This document shows positions 34,232-43,836 of a DNA stretch of 64,000 bases, piece after piece (the first letter of the stretch is position 1; every line of letters starts with the position of its first letter). This DNA comes from SLHU01 sp009929975. Lineage in GTDB: Bacteria; Bacillota; Clostridia; Saccharofermentanales; UBA5734. A model generated the notes under the pieces. That model had not been told where the DNA came from, ran no database searches, and was given only the letters and a program-made list of their open reading frames with translations. Made by a program: the position numbers and the translations under genes. The stretch lies in contig JAXGZQ010000001.1 in the NCBI GenBank assembly GCA_040776905.1, forward strand, positions 1,364,001 to 1,428,000, read 5' to 3'.

Positions 34232-35656
34232 TCAGATAAGATCAACAGGGTGGGCTGTTTCCAGTTCGTTTTCCGGCAGAGGATCGCCGGGTGCCGGTGA
34301 ATCAACCAGACGGTTGAGCCACTTGCGGGAACGGAACCGGAGGTAGCCCACACTGGCTTTAAAAAACTCTTCGACCGTGATCAGAATGACGACCTGCTCG
34401 ACCGGCAGGCGCAGCACAAGACCGCCGATAAACGCCAGCGGGACGGCAATCGCCCAGACCCCGACAACATCGAGCATCAAAGCGAAGCGCGTATCGCCGC
34501 CGCTGCGCAGAATGCCGACAATATTGACGAGATTGAAGACACGGATCGGCATCGTGACGCCATAGACAATCAGGATGGCGCGTGACGCGGCGCGGACGGC
34601 CGGCGTGACTTGATAGAAAGAGAGAAAGACCGGGGACAGCGTGATTAAAATCAGCCCGACCAGGATACCGCCGATCGGCCCGAGGCGGGCGAAGCGGCGG
34701 GCGTAAGTCCAGGCGGTGTCGAGGCGATTGGCGCCGATCTGGTTGCCGATCATGATCGCCGTCGCGTTGGCCATACCGAACACAAAGACCATGGCCAGCC
34801 GTTCGATTGTGGCCGCGATATTGACAGACGCGACAACATGAGTGCCCATCCGAGCATATACGACGACATAAAGCGTCACGCCGAACGCCCACAGTGATTC
34901 ATTGAGCACCACGGGGATGGTCGTACCGAGGAATTTCTTAACATACGCTTTGTTGAAATCGAGCAGCTGACTCATACGGGCGGCCAGAACATGATGTTTT
35001 CCATAGACCAGCCAGAGCATGGCCAGCCATTCAAAGACGCGCGAGATCAGCGTCGCGATCGCCGCACCGCGTACACCCAGAGCCGGAAATCCGAAATTGC
35101 CGAGAATCAGCAGATAGTTCAGCCCGGTGTTCATCAATAAGGCCATCGCGCTGATGTACATGGGTGGACGGGGCTGGCCGATGCTGCGCATCACGCTGGC
35201 AAACGTGAATGAAATCGCCATCATAACAAAACTGAAGGAGACGAGACGCAGATAATCCGCGCCCAGAGCAAGCACCACCGGGTCATCTGAGAAGATACGC
35301 AGCAGCGGTCCCGGGATCGCGAGCGCGGTCAGCATGAAGATACCGGAAATCGCCGTGGCCAGGGTCAATCCGAGACCGAGAATCCGGTGGACGTTCTTCA
35401 GATCACCACTGCCCCAGTACTGGGCGGTGAAAATTGCTGATCCACTGCTGACACCAAACATGAACAGGTGCAGCAGAAATGTGATCTGGTTGGCCAGGCC
35501 GACCGACGCGATTTCGGTTTCACCGAGTTGGCCGATCATCACGGTGTCCACCATATTAAGGGAGGAGCCGATCAGGTTCTGCAGCGCGATCGGTGCTGTG
35601 ATCGCCAGCATGGTGCGGAAGAACGCACGATCAGGCATGAGTTTCTCTTTCAGCAT
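34232..35656 (-). CDS. MATE-family efflux transporter
   Basis: A 474-residue integral membrane protein with 12 predicted helices in two related halves, as in the multidrug and toxic compound extrusion family. The N-terminal motif TAPIALQNLIGSSLNMVDTVMIGQLG, split as IALQNLIGSS and VDTVMIGQLG, is diagnostic. It probably exports cationic compounds using a Na+ or H+ gradient. GGAG precedes the ATG by eight bases. It is transcribed opposite to its neighbours from its own promoter. Confidence 0.92.
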   Translation of the reverse strand: MLKEKLMPDRAFFRTMLAITAPIALQNLIGSSLNMVDTVMIGQLGETEIASVGLANQITFLLHLFMFGVSSGSAIFTAQYWGSGDLKNVHRILGLGLTLATAISGIFMLTALAIPGPLLRIFSDDPVVLALGADYLRLVSFSFVMMAISFTFASVMRSIGQPRPPMYISAMALLMNTGLNYLLILGNFGFPALGVRGAAIATLISRVFEWLAMLWLVYGKHHVLAARMSQLLDFNKAYVKKFLGTTIPVVLNESLWAFGVTLYVVVYARMGTHVVASVNIAATIERLAMVFVFGMANATAIMIGNQIGANRLDTAWTYARRFARLGPIGGILVGLILITLSPVFLSFYQVTPAVRAASRAILIVYGVTMPIRVFNLVNIVGILRSGGDTRFALMLDVVGVWAIAVPLAFIGGLVLRLPVEQVVILITVEEFFKASVGYLRFRSRKWLNRLVDSPAPGDPLPENELETAHPVDLI

Positions 35657-35708
35657 GTGTCATCTCCGTGGTGTTCGGGCTAATACCCGTTCAGGCATAA
35701 GTAAGCAA

Positions 35709-35737
35709 ATCCTATACGCCGGCCTCTGCTTTGTCAA
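35709..35737 (-). promoter_or_regulatory. Promoter of the MATE transporter gene
   Basis: On the minus strand a perfect TTGACA and TAGGAT are separated by 17 bases, about 55 bases before the start. Confidence 0.65.
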
Positions 35738-35915
35738 TAGAGTGGTGTCGCAGCTGACACGACCATCGCGGCGGGACTTCACAAGCAGACGAATATTCGG
35801 TAATGTAGGTACATAGAGTCAAAAAGGGATCTTGACGGCGTCAGTCCCTTTGGCAAGCCGAAGTTTGATTCACCGAAAGGCAGGATCAGCCGGCAAAAGA
35901 AAGGAAGTATAGGAA

Positions 35916-36380
35916 ATGGCAGGAGTTATTGGAACACAGGTGATGACGCAGGTTGGTTTCATTGTCCGCGATGTTGAGGCGACGAAAAAGAAATTCGCGG
36001 AGTTCTTCGGTGTTGATGTTCCGCCGCATTTTGACGGCGGCCGCTATGAAGTGACCGGGACCGTTGTCGACGGCAAGCCCGCACCGGATGCCAACTGCCT
36101 GATGGCCTTCTTTGATGTCGGACCCAATATGCAGCTGGAACTGATTCAGCCGAACGGCGTCAAGAGCACCTGGCAGGATTTTCTCGATCAGCATGGCGAA
36201 GGCATTCACCACATCGCCTTCGGCATCAAGGGCATGGATGAGAAAATCATTGCCTGCGAGAATTTCGGCATGAAATGTGTTCAGCGTGGAAAATATGGCG
36301 ATGGCGGCGGTGAATATGCCTATATGGACGCCGGCAGCGACCTGAAATGCCTGATTGAACTGCTGGAAAGCTACAAATAA
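35916..36380 (+). CDS. VOC/glyoxalase-fold protein
   Basis: A 154-residue vicinal oxygen chelate protein with two beta-alpha-beta-beta-beta modules. Likely metal positions are visible in QVGFIVRDVEAT, LELIQPNG and GIHHIAFGIKGMDE, with a final Glu in CLIELLES. The pattern is like methylmalonyl-CoA epimerase and related VOC proteins found in sugar loci. GAAAGGAAG precedes the ATG. It is followed 31 bases later by the GH1 gene and is probably co-transcribed with it and the sulfatase. Confidence 0.8.
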   Translation: MAGVIGTQVMTQVGFIVRDVEATKKKFAEFFGVDVPPHFDGGRYEVTGTVVDGKPAPDANCLMAFFDVGPNMQLELIQPNGVKSTWQDFLDQHGEGIHHIAFGIKGMDEKIIACENFGMKCVQRGKYGDGGGEYAYMDAGSDLKCLIELLESYK

Positions 36381-36410
36381 AATCATCGCGAGAACTGGAG
36401 GAACAAGACA

Positions 36411-37763
36411 ATGGGATTCCGCAAGGATTTTGCCTGGGGCGGCGCGTCCGCGTCCTACCAGATCGAAGGCGCGGCATTTGAAGATGGCAAGGGGCCGTCT
36501 GTCTGGGACATGTTCTGCCGTGAGCCGGGCCGGATCGCCGACGGTACTGTCGGTGATGTCGCCTGCGATCACTATCATCTGTATGAAAAAGATGTTGCCC
36601 TGATGAAAGATATGGCGTTCAACGCCTATCGCTTCTCCATCTCCTGGCCGCGTGTGCTGCCGCAGGGAACCGGTCGGGTCAACGAGGCCGGCCTGGCGTT
36701 CTATGACCGGCTGGTGGATAAACTGCTGGAAGCCGGTATCACGCCGTATGTTACCTTGTATCACTGGGACATGCCCTACGCGCTGTTTAAACGAGGCGGC
36801 TGGCTCAACCCGGACAGCCCGCGCTGGTTCGCTGAGTATGCTGAACTGATCGGCCGCCGCCTGGGCGATCGCGTCAAACATTTCATGACCTTTAATGAAC
36901 CGCAGTGTTTCATCGGGATCAGCTATGTGGATACCGTTCATGCTCCGGGCATCAAGGTCTCGACACGCGACGCGCTTCAGATGACGCATCATGTGCTGCT
37001 GGCACATGGCCGCGGGGTTCAGGCTCTGCGTGCGGCCGCGCCGGATGCGCAGATCGGCTGGGCGCCGACCTGCAGCGCGCACTATCCGGAAGATGAAACG
37101 CCGGACAACATCGAGGCGGCCCGCCAGGCCATTTTCGATGTGCCGGAAGACCGCTGGTACTGGAGCGCGTCCGTCTGGAGTGATCCGGTGCTGCTCGGCC
37201 AGTATCCGCAAAAACTGTTTGACCTGCATGGACAGCATATGCCGGACATCGGCGCGGATGATCTGAAACTGATCAGCCAGCCGATGGATTTCCTCGGCCA
37301 GAATATTTATAACGGTGTTGGCGTGAAATCAGACGGCCAGGGCGGGTTTGCCTTTGTCCCCCGGCCGGACGGCTATCCGTTTACCGGTGCTAAATGGCCG
37401 GTCACACCCAAGGCACTCTACTGGGGTCCGCGGTTCATGGCTGAACGCTACAAACTGCCGATCTATCTGACTGAAAACGGACTGTCCTGTCCCGATGTCG
37501 TGTCGCTCGACGGTAAAGTCCATGACCCGAACCGGATTGACTTCACTCAACGCTATCTGCGCGAACTGCGCAGAGCGGCGGGTGACGGTGTTGACATCCG
37601 CGGCTATTTCCACTGGTGTGTGACGGATAATTTTGAATGGGCCAAAGGCTACACCGAGCGTTTCGGCATGATTTACTGTGACTTTGTGACGCAGGAGCGG
37701 ATTCTCAAGGATTCCGCCTATTGGTATCGCGACGTCATCCGCAGCAATGGTGAAAATCTGTAA
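36411..37763 (+). CDS. GH1 beta-glycosidase
   Basis: A 450-residue family 1 glycoside hydrolase, cytoplasmic (no signal peptide). The N-terminal signature is FAWGGASASYQIEGA; the acid/base is Glu163 in MTFNEPQ; the nucleophile is Glu355 in YLTENGLSC; the C-terminal WCVTDNFEWAKGYTERFG holds aglycone and substrate contacts. The subsite residues after EWAKGY (TERFG) match beta-glucosidases and not 6-phospho enzymes, which usually carry a Ser-x-x-Lys-x-Tyr motif. GGAGGAACAAG precedes the ATG. Second gene of the VOC-GH1-sulfatase unit. Confidence 0.93.
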   Translation: MGFRKDFAWGGASASYQIEGAAFEDGKGPSVWDMFCREPGRIADGTVGDVACDHYHLYEKDVALMKDMAFNAYRFSISWPRVLPQGTGRVNEAGLAFYDRLVDKLLEAGITPYVTLYHWDMPYALFKRGGWLNPDSPRWFAEYAELIGRRLGDRVKHFMTFNEPQCFIGISYVDTVHAPGIKVSTRDALQMTHHVLLAHGRGVQALRAAAPDAQIGWAPTCSAHYPEDETPDNIEAARQAIFDVPEDRWYWSASVWSDPVLLGQYPQKLFDLHGQHMPDIGADDLKLISQPMDFLGQNIYNGVGVKSDGQGGFAFVPRPDGYPFTGAKWPVTPKALYWGPRFMAERYKLPIYLTENGLSCPDVVSLDGKVHDPNRIDFTQRYLRELRRAAGDGVDIRGYFHWCVTDNFEWAKGYTERFGMIYCDFVTQERILKDSAYWYRDVIRSNGENL

Positions 37764-37790
37764 GGATAACTTGACTGAAAGGAGCATCCC

Positions 37791-39251
37791 ATGAGAATTC
37801 TGATGCTGGATATCGACACGCTCCGGCCAGATCATATGAGCTGTTATGGCTATCCCCGCCAGACGACACCCTGCATGGACGCGATTGCCGCGCAGGGCAC
37901 CCGCTTTGACCAGTACTACTGCAGTGACGCGCCCTGCCTGCCGTCACGGGCCAGCCTGATCAGCGGCCGCTTCGGCATCCACCACGGCGCGGTCGGTCAT
38001 GGCGGCACCGCGGCCGACCGCCGTCTCAGCGGCGGCCCACGCGATTTCCGGGACTGGCAGGATCTGGAGAACTTCCATCACCTGTTCCGCAAAGCCGGCC
38101 TGTATACTGCTTCAATCAGCACATTCGCCGAGCGCCATTCCTCACACTGGTTTACCGCCGGCTTCAACGAAGTGCACAATGTCGGCGGCGGTGGAATGGA
38201 ATCTGGAGAAGAAGTTCTGCCGGTCGCGCTGGACTGGCTCGACCGGGAAAAGGATCGGGAGGACTGGTTTCTCCATGTTCATTTCTGGGATCCGCACACT
38301 CCGTACCGCGCGCCGGAGGCTTTCGGCAACCCCTTCGCGGATGAACCGCTGCCGGACTGGCTGACCGATCCGGCCGTACTGGAACGGCATATGGCGATGA
38401 CCGGGCCGCATACCGCGCTGGATGTCAGCATGTATGATGACAAGGAGTCGCCGCAGTACCCCCGCCAGCCCGGCAAGGTGACTGATATGGCCGGCATGCG
38501 CCGGATCATTGACGGCTATGACTGCGGCATCCGCTATGCGGATCAGCTGATCGGACAGATTTTTGATCGTCTGGCCGACCAGGGTATTCTCGACGACGTC
38601 GCGGTCATTATTACGGCTGACCATGGCGAAAATTTCGGTGAGCTAGGCATTTACGCGGAACACGCGACGGCCGATCCGGCGACCTGCCGGATCCCCCTGA
38701 TCATCCGCTGGCCGGGACTGCCCGGCGGCCAGACCGACCAGGCCCTGCATTACAATATTGACCTGGTCCCGACCGTCGCGGATCTGCTCAACCTGTCCCA
38801 TGCCGCGTCCTGGGATGGCCGCAGCTTCGCTTCGACCCTGCAGGACGGCCGGGCTGATGGCCGTTCACATCTGGTGCTCTCACAGATGGCGCATGTCTGC
38901 CAGCGCTCCGTTTTATTCGGCGACTGGCTCTATATGCGGACATGGCATGACGGCTATCACCTGTTTCCGTCGGAAATGCTCTACCATCTCAGTGACGACC
39001 CCCACGAGCAGGCGGATGTCGCGGACCGCTATCCGGAACGATGCGCGGAAGGGGCGCGGCTGCTGGAAAACTGGCATGCTGACATGATGGAGAATGCCGG
39101 ATCGACCGTGGACCCCCTCTGGGTGGTCCTCGAGGAGGGCGGCCCGTATCACGCGCGCGGCCATCTCGAGGATTATCTGGTCCGGCTGGAAGCGACCGGC
39201 CGGCATGAAGGCGCCGCGGCTTTACGCGAACGCTGGCTGAAAAACGGATAG
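37791..39251 (+). CDS. Type I sulfatase (formylglycine-dependent)
   Basis: A 486-residue sulfatase. The metal-ligand start LDIDTLRPDH, the maturation motif CLPSR (Cys49, converted to formylglycine, followed by ASLISGR) and the later metal site ITADHGENFGE are present, as are the histidine and lysine regions (HFWDPHTPYR). No signal peptide is seen, so it is probably cytoplasmic. As a Cys-type enzyme in an anaerobe it would need a radical-SAM maturase (anSME), not in this window. AAAGGAGC precedes the ATG. Behind GH1, it may remove sulfate from a glycoside before hydrolysis. Confidence 0.92.
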   Translation: MRILMLDIDTLRPDHMSCYGYPRQTTPCMDAIAAQGTRFDQYYCSDAPCLPSRASLISGRFGIHHGAVGHGGTAADRRLSGGPRDFRDWQDLENFHHLFRKAGLYTASISTFAERHSSHWFTAGFNEVHNVGGGGMESGEEVLPVALDWLDREKDREDWFLHVHFWDPHTPYRAPEAFGNPFADEPLPDWLTDPAVLERHMAMTGPHTALDVSMYDDKESPQYPRQPGKVTDMAGMRRIIDGYDCGIRYADQLIGQIFDRLADQGILDDVAVIITADHGENFGELGIYAEHATADPATCRIPLIIRWPGLPGGQTDQALHYNIDLVPTVADLLNLSHAASWDGRSFASTLQDGRADGRSHLVLSQMAHVCQRSVLFGDWLYMRTWHDGYHLFPSEMLYHLSDDPHEQADVADRYPERCAEGARLLENWHADMMENAGSTVDPLWVVLEEGGPYHARGHLEDYLVRLEATGRHEGAAALRERWLKNG

Positions 39252-39273
39252 TCTCCTCCCTCAGAGAGAAATG

Positions 39274-39305
39274 AAAACAGGTCAGCCGAGGCTGACCTGT
39301 TTTTT
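39274..39305. terminator. Bidirectional intrinsic terminator
   Basis: AAAACAGGTCAGCC, a GAG loop, then GGCTGACCTGTTTTTT form a perfect stem. It lies between the convergent sulfatase and nrdJ genes and can serve both. Confidence 0.9.
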
Positions 39306-39324
39306 GTGCAGAAGGAGAAACGGC

Positions 39325-42300
39325 TTATGAACAGCCGGTGGTGGTTCCGCAGTCCAGACAGACTTTGCAGTTGCCGTTCCTGACCATCCGGGTGCTGGAA
39401 CAGGCAGAGCAGATGGATCCGTCATACAGCTTCTCACCATTTTCGGCCGCATCACGCGCTTTTTCGTGGACAAACTCACCCTGGCTGATCACGATCTGTG
39501 AATCTGCCACGGGTTCAGCCTGACGGCCGGTCGAGTACTCACGGTCGCGCGGCGCCGGGAAGACGGTGTTCTTGTCCGGTTTGACCTGGCAGCGTGAGAA
39601 GTCGCCGAGCTCGATGTCGATCACTTTACTGATCAGATCGGAAATCGAGGTACAGTATTTGATGAACGGATGCCGGGTGACAAAGCCATACGGTTCGTAT
39701 TTCTGGCCGCGCAGCATTTTTGAAATATTCTGCGGCGGAATGTGGTACTGCAGCATGACCGAGATCGTCTTGGAGAGCGAGTTGAGCAGTCCCATGATCA
39801 GGGTTCCCTCGCGATCGGTCGTGATGTAGATCTCGGAAATGTCGCCGTTGCTGTTGCGGTTGACCGTCGTGTAGATCTTGATATCGTCAATCTGCGCCGG
39901 ATGGGTATGGCCGGAGCGGATCCCGATCGGCTTATCACGCCGCGACGGGTGGTCTGATCCCAGCTGATCCATGTCCAGCAGTTTTTTCTGCGCGTTGCGG
40001 GCATACTCAAGCAGCGGCTCGTACATCAGGTTTTCCAGATCAATATCATGCCGGTCGCTTTCCAGCCGGTTATTGAGCGGCTGGGCGATCTTGGAGCCGT
40101 CACGATACAGTGTGATACCCTTGACACCGAGTTTCCAGGCATTGACAACGACGGCCTTGAAATCATCAATGGTCGCGTCATGCGGCAGATTGACCGTCTT
40201 GGAGATGGCACCGGACAGAAGCGGCGAGAGCGCGGCGACCATCATGACATGGCCCATGTAGTGGATATAGCGCTCACCGCTGCCGCACTGGTTGGCGGTG
40301 TCGAAAATCGGCAGATGCTCGTCCTTGAGCCCGGGTGCGCCTTCAATCTTGCCATCGATGATCATGCCGTCTTTTTCACGGACGATATAGTCGAGGATGG
40401 CCTGAACGTCTTCTTCGTTATAGCCGAGGCGGCTGAGCGCGACACCGATCATCGGATTGGCCAGCTTCATGAAGCCGCCGCCGGACAGCTTCTTGTAGAC
40501 GACATGGGAGAAGAACGGCTCGATGCTGGTTGCGGCGCAGTCCATGGCGAAGGAGATGGTTCCGGTCGGCGCCATGACGGAGACCTGGGCGTTGCGGTAG
40601 CCGAAGGACTCACCGGCTGTTTCCGCTGCCTGCCATTCCTCGCGGACCTGTTCCGACAGTTCAGCGAACCCGAGGGAGGCCAGCTGCTCATGATCAATCA
40701 TCACTGGCTGGATGGTCAGATCTTCCATCGCGTCATCGCGGGCACCGGCGACACGGGCATGGTTGCGGATGACACGCAGCATCGGTTCGCGATTGAGGTC
40801 AAAGGTGGCGAACGGACCGGCTTTTTCGGCCATCAGCGCTGAGACATGGTAGCTGCGGCCGGTCAGGATACCGGTGAGAGCAGCAGCGAATGTGCGGGCT
40901 TCGTCTGAATCGTAGGGCAGCCCGAGCACCATGAGCAGTGAGGCAAGATTGGCCATGCCCAGGCCGGTGGTCCGGTACAGCCAGGTCTTGCGGGCGATAT
41001 CCGGCGTCGGGAAATGGCCCCAGTGGATCGAGGATTCGAGGACCAGCTGGCACAGCGTGATCATATGCAGATAGCCTTCGAGATCGAACTGATCCGCGTT
41101 CTGGTCAAAGAAGCGCAGAATATTGATTGAGGCCAGGTTGCAGCTGGTGTCATCGAGGAACGCGTACTCGCCACAGGGGTTGGTCGAGTTGAGCCGGTTA
41201 TGGTGAGCACCGACCTGACCGTCTTCGCCGGCCGGGCAGGTGTGCCATTCATTAAAGGTATCGGTGAACTGTGGTGCCGGATCGGCGCATTTCCAGGCGG
41301 ACTCATTAAAGATCTGCCAGAGATGGTCAACCGGGACATCGCGGTCGATCGAGCGGTCGATCCGGCCGGCCAGCGTGATGGTGGCATCTGGATCCTGGTC
41401 GAGATTGACGACCTTGCTCATGAAATCATGGGTCAGACGGACGGAGTTGTTGCTGTTCTGGCCGGAGACCGTCTGATAGGCCTCGCCGTCCATATCCGCG
41501 TCATAGCCCATTTTCTGCAGTGCCCGGACTTTGTCTTCCTCCCGTGCTTTCCACTGGATGAAATCCTCGATTTCCGGATGATCAATATCGAGGCAGACCA
41601 TTTTGGCGGCCCGGCGGGTGGTACCGCCGGACTTGATCGCGCCGGCATTGCGGTCGAGCCCCTTGAGAAAGCTCATCAGGCCGGAGGACGCGCCACCGCC
41701 GGACAGTCTCTCACCGGAGGCACGGATGGTTGAGAAGTTGGTGCCGGTACCAGAACCACCCTTGAACAGCTTGGTCTCTGTGACATACTCTTCAGAGATG
41801 GAATGCGGCCCCAGCAGAGTATCACTGATGGAGAGAATGAAACAGGCAGATGCCTGGGTGCGGGTATAATCGTCCTCGGATTCAACCACACCGCCTTTTT
41901 CCGGGTCATAGTAATAAAGACCGTTGCGGCCGCCGGCGATCCCGTAGCTGCGCTTGAGACCGGTATTGAACCATTGTGGCGAATTCGGCGCGAACATCTG
42001 GTTGAGGAAGGTGTAGACCAGTTCGTCATAAAGGATCTGGCGCTGATCCTCACTGATCATCTGCTCGTCAGCCAGCGCGGCGACCCAGAAGTCAACCAGC
42101 CGGTGCGCGACCTGGCGCATGCTGTTCTCCGCTCCGGTTTCTGTCGGCACGCCGGCCTTGCGGAAATATTTGGACGCGATGATATCACAGGCGTTCTGTG
42201 AATAATGAACCGGAAATTCCAGACCCTTCATATCACAAAGGACACGTCCGCTCTTGTAATCCTTGAGCAGGACATCACGTTTTTCCCAGTCAAATAAGTC

Positions 42301-42375
42301 GTAGACAGTCATATCCGGCTGATCGTCCAGCACCTTGGTATAGTAGCGGCGGATCAGCTTATCGAGCTTGGCCAT
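39325..42375 (-). CDS. nrdJ: Class II (adenosylcobalamin-dependent) ribonucleotide reductase
   Basis: A 1016-residue B12-dependent ribonucleotide reductase that makes deoxyribonucleotides. The N-terminal ATP-cone is absent; the start is YYTKVLDDQPDMTVYDLFDW. Catalytic features are SACFILSISDT, STNPCGEYAFLDDTSCNL (active-site Cys and Glu), VMAPTGTISFAMDC and the PTG loop. The C-terminal zinc ribbon CSAC...CKVCLDC ends in TTGCS, which supplies redox cysteines. GGAGGAATCTT precedes the ATG encoding MAKLDKL; the start 14 codons upstream has none. Neighbouring cobO supports cobalamin dependence. Confidence 0.95.
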   Translation of the reverse strand: MAKLDKLIRRYYTKVLDDQPDMTVYDLFDWEKRDVLLKDYKSGRVLCDMKGLEFPVHYSQNACDIIASKYFRKAGVPTETGAENSMRQVAHRLVDFWVAALADEQMISEDQRQILYDELVYTFLNQMFAPNSPQWFNTGLKRSYGIAGGRNGLYYYDPEKGGVVESEDDYTRTQASACFILSISDTLLGPHSISEEYVTETKLFKGGSGTGTNFSTIRASGERLSGGGASSGLMSFLKGLDRNAGAIKSGGTTRRAAKMVCLDIDHPEIEDFIQWKAREEDKVRALQKMGYDADMDGEAYQTVSGQNSNNSVRLTHDFMSKVVNLDQDPDATITLAGRIDRSIDRDVPVDHLWQIFNESAWKCADPAPQFTDTFNEWHTCPAGEDGQVGAHHNRLNSTNPCGEYAFLDDTSCNLASINILRFFDQNADQFDLEGYLHMITLCQLVLESSIHWGHFPTPDIARKTWLYRTTGLGMANLASLLMVLGLPYDSDEARTFAAALTGILTGRSYHVSALMAEKAGPFATFDLNREPMLRVIRNHARVAGARDDAMEDLTIQPVMIDHEQLASLGFAELSEQVREEWQAAETAGESFGYRNAQVSVMAPTGTISFAMDCAATSIEPFFSHVVYKKLSGGGFMKLANPMIGVALSRLGYNEEDVQAILDYIVREKDGMIIDGKIEGAPGLKDEHLPIFDTANQCGSGERYIHYMGHVMMVAALSPLLSGAISKTVNLPHDATIDDFKAVVVNAWKLGVKGITLYRDGSKIAQPLNNRLESDRHDIDLENLMYEPLLEYARNAQKKLLDMDQLGSDHPSRRDKPIGIRSGHTHPAQIDDIKIYTTVNRNSNGDISEIYITTDREGTLIMGLLNSLSKTISVMLQYHIPPQNISKMLRGQKYEPYGFVTRHPFIKYCTSISDLISKVIDIELGDFSRCQVKPDKNTVFPAPRDREYSTGRQAEPVADSQIVISQGEFVHEKARDAAENGEKLYDGSICSACSSTRMVRNGNCKVCLDCGTTTGCS

Positions 42376-42446
42376 AAGATTCCTCCAGAGATCGTATATT
42401 GACGTTTTCGTCTGCATATTGTGCTTTTAATTAAAGCCGTATACAA

Positions 42447-42475
42447 AATATAGACGATCGACCGTCTGAATACAA
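42447..42475 (-). promoter_or_regulatory. nrdJ promoter with palindromic spacer
   Basis: On the minus strand TTGTAT and TATATT are 17 bases apart. The spacer holds AGACG, six bases, CGTCT (42452-42467), a perfect inverted repeat that looks like an operator. It does not match the NrdR box pattern (ACAC...ATATAT...). No cobalamin riboswitch is visible between here and the gene. Confidence 0.65.
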
Positions 42476-42550
42476 GGCCTGACCCGGAACTGTAATAGAT
42501 AATCTGGTAGAAATAAATCATGAAAATTCGTCAAATCGAATAATTGACAG

Positions 42551-43723
42551 TCAGTCACGCCGGAGAACGAGCACAGCCACGGCTGATGTCGCCAGCGCGA
42601 CCAGACCGGCGATGACAAATCCGGTTCCCAGACTGAACGCGTCAGCCAGACCGCCGATCAGGACCGGACCGGTGACCATGCCGATTCCGTAGACCGCCTG
42701 GTAAAAGCCCATGGCGCTGGCTTTTTGTGAGACCGGGATCGTCCGGGTACAGATGGACATGAGCAGGGTCATTTGAAACCCGCTGCCGATACCGGCGGCA
42801 AACTGGAAAATAAACAGAAGCGGCAGATGATGGACAAGCGGCAGCAGACAGGTAAAAACTCCTGTGAGCACGAATCCGGTAATGATCAGAGTACGCAGGC
42901 GAAACCAGCGGGCCAGAACACTGCCGCCGAGCAGCGCGGCGATCGCGCGCGGCAGCAGGGCAAATGCGGACAGCAGTCCGATGGTCCCGCGGCTGGCGCC
43001 GAGCTGGCTGGCGAATTCCGGGACGAATCCCTGTGTGGTGGCGAAATTGACCAGCTGTGAGAGCAGCGCCAATATGGACGTCCAAAACAGCGTATGGTCG
43101 CGGCCGATGGTCAGGGCGGAGCGGAAGGTCGGTACCGGCGCGTCCCGGTCAGGCTGATGGTCGCGGACCAGCAAAGACAGCAGGAAGCCGATCGCGGCGA
43201 CCGCCGCGGCGAGGAGAAAGGCGACCGGCCAGCCGGCTGCCTGGGCGAGAAAACTGCCGGCCAGCATCGCGGACATCAGGCCGATGTTGTTGACGAAGCT
43301 GAGCCGGCCCATCGCGCGGGACGCGGCTTCCGGCGGATAATAGGAAAGATAGAGGGTTGATGAGTGCACCCAGGTCGCCGCGGAGATGCCGGCCATCGCC
43401 CGGAACAGCAGGATCAGCCAGATTTCATTAAAGAAGTAAAGCCCCAGCGCGCTGGCCAGGGAAAAGAACAGGCCGGCCACGACGAAGATCTTCTTATTAC
43501 GCCAGCGGTCGGACAGGATTCCGGCCGGCAGCCGCAGCAGCGTCTGGGTCAGGCCGTAGGAACCGACGACGATGCCGGCTGAAGTCAGCGACGCGCCGAG
43601 TTCTGTCAGATAGGGCGTCAGGATCGCCGGATAGGTATAAAGCGCGAACCAGAAGAAAAACGTAACCGCCAGCAGCAGCGGTTCACGACGTTGTTCCAGA
43701 CGGTCAGTCAGATTCTGATGCAT
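42551..43723 (-). CDS. MFS transporter
   Basis: A 390-residue major facilitator with 12 helices and short loops. The loop after helix two has the RLPAGILSDRWRNKK pattern, which is the MFS A-motif (GxLaDrxGrr-like). The N-terminus is hydrophilic (MHQNLTDRLEQRRE). AAAGGA seven bases before the ATG decides this start over two longer ones. The substrate is not evident; sugar or drug efflux are common for this size. Confidence 0.85.
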   Translation of the reverse strand: MHQNLTDRLEQRREPLLLAVTFFFWFALYTYPAILTPYLTELGASLTSAGIVVGSYGLTQTLLRLPAGILSDRWRNKKIFVVAGLFFSLASALGLYFFNEIWLILLFRAMAGISAATWVHSSTLYLSYYPPEAASRAMGRLSFVNNIGLMSAMLAGSFLAQAAGWPVAFLLAAAVAAIGFLLSLLVRDHQPDRDAPVPTFRSALTIGRDHTLFWTSILALLSQLVNFATTQGFVPEFASQLGASRGTIGLLSAFALLPRAIAALLGGSVLARWFRLRTLIITGFVLTGVFTCLLPLVHHLPLLFIFQFAAGIGSGFQMTLLMSICTRTIPVSQKASAMGFYQAVYGIGMVTGPVLIGGLADAFSLGTGFVIAGLVALATSAVAVLVLRRD

Positions 43724-43836
43724 GAAAAATCCTTTCCGGGACATGGGCTGAGGGATGGCACAGCGACATGATTGTGGCATAATGATGTATCATATCATGA
43801 CGGCCGGACCGCAACAAGCCGGCCCGGAGGTCACAG

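Noticed and set aside
42376..42550. Cobalamin riboswitch upstream of nrdJ
   Set aside because: The 175-base gap is too short and no B12-box or matching stem was found; only the promoter and its palindrome are visible.
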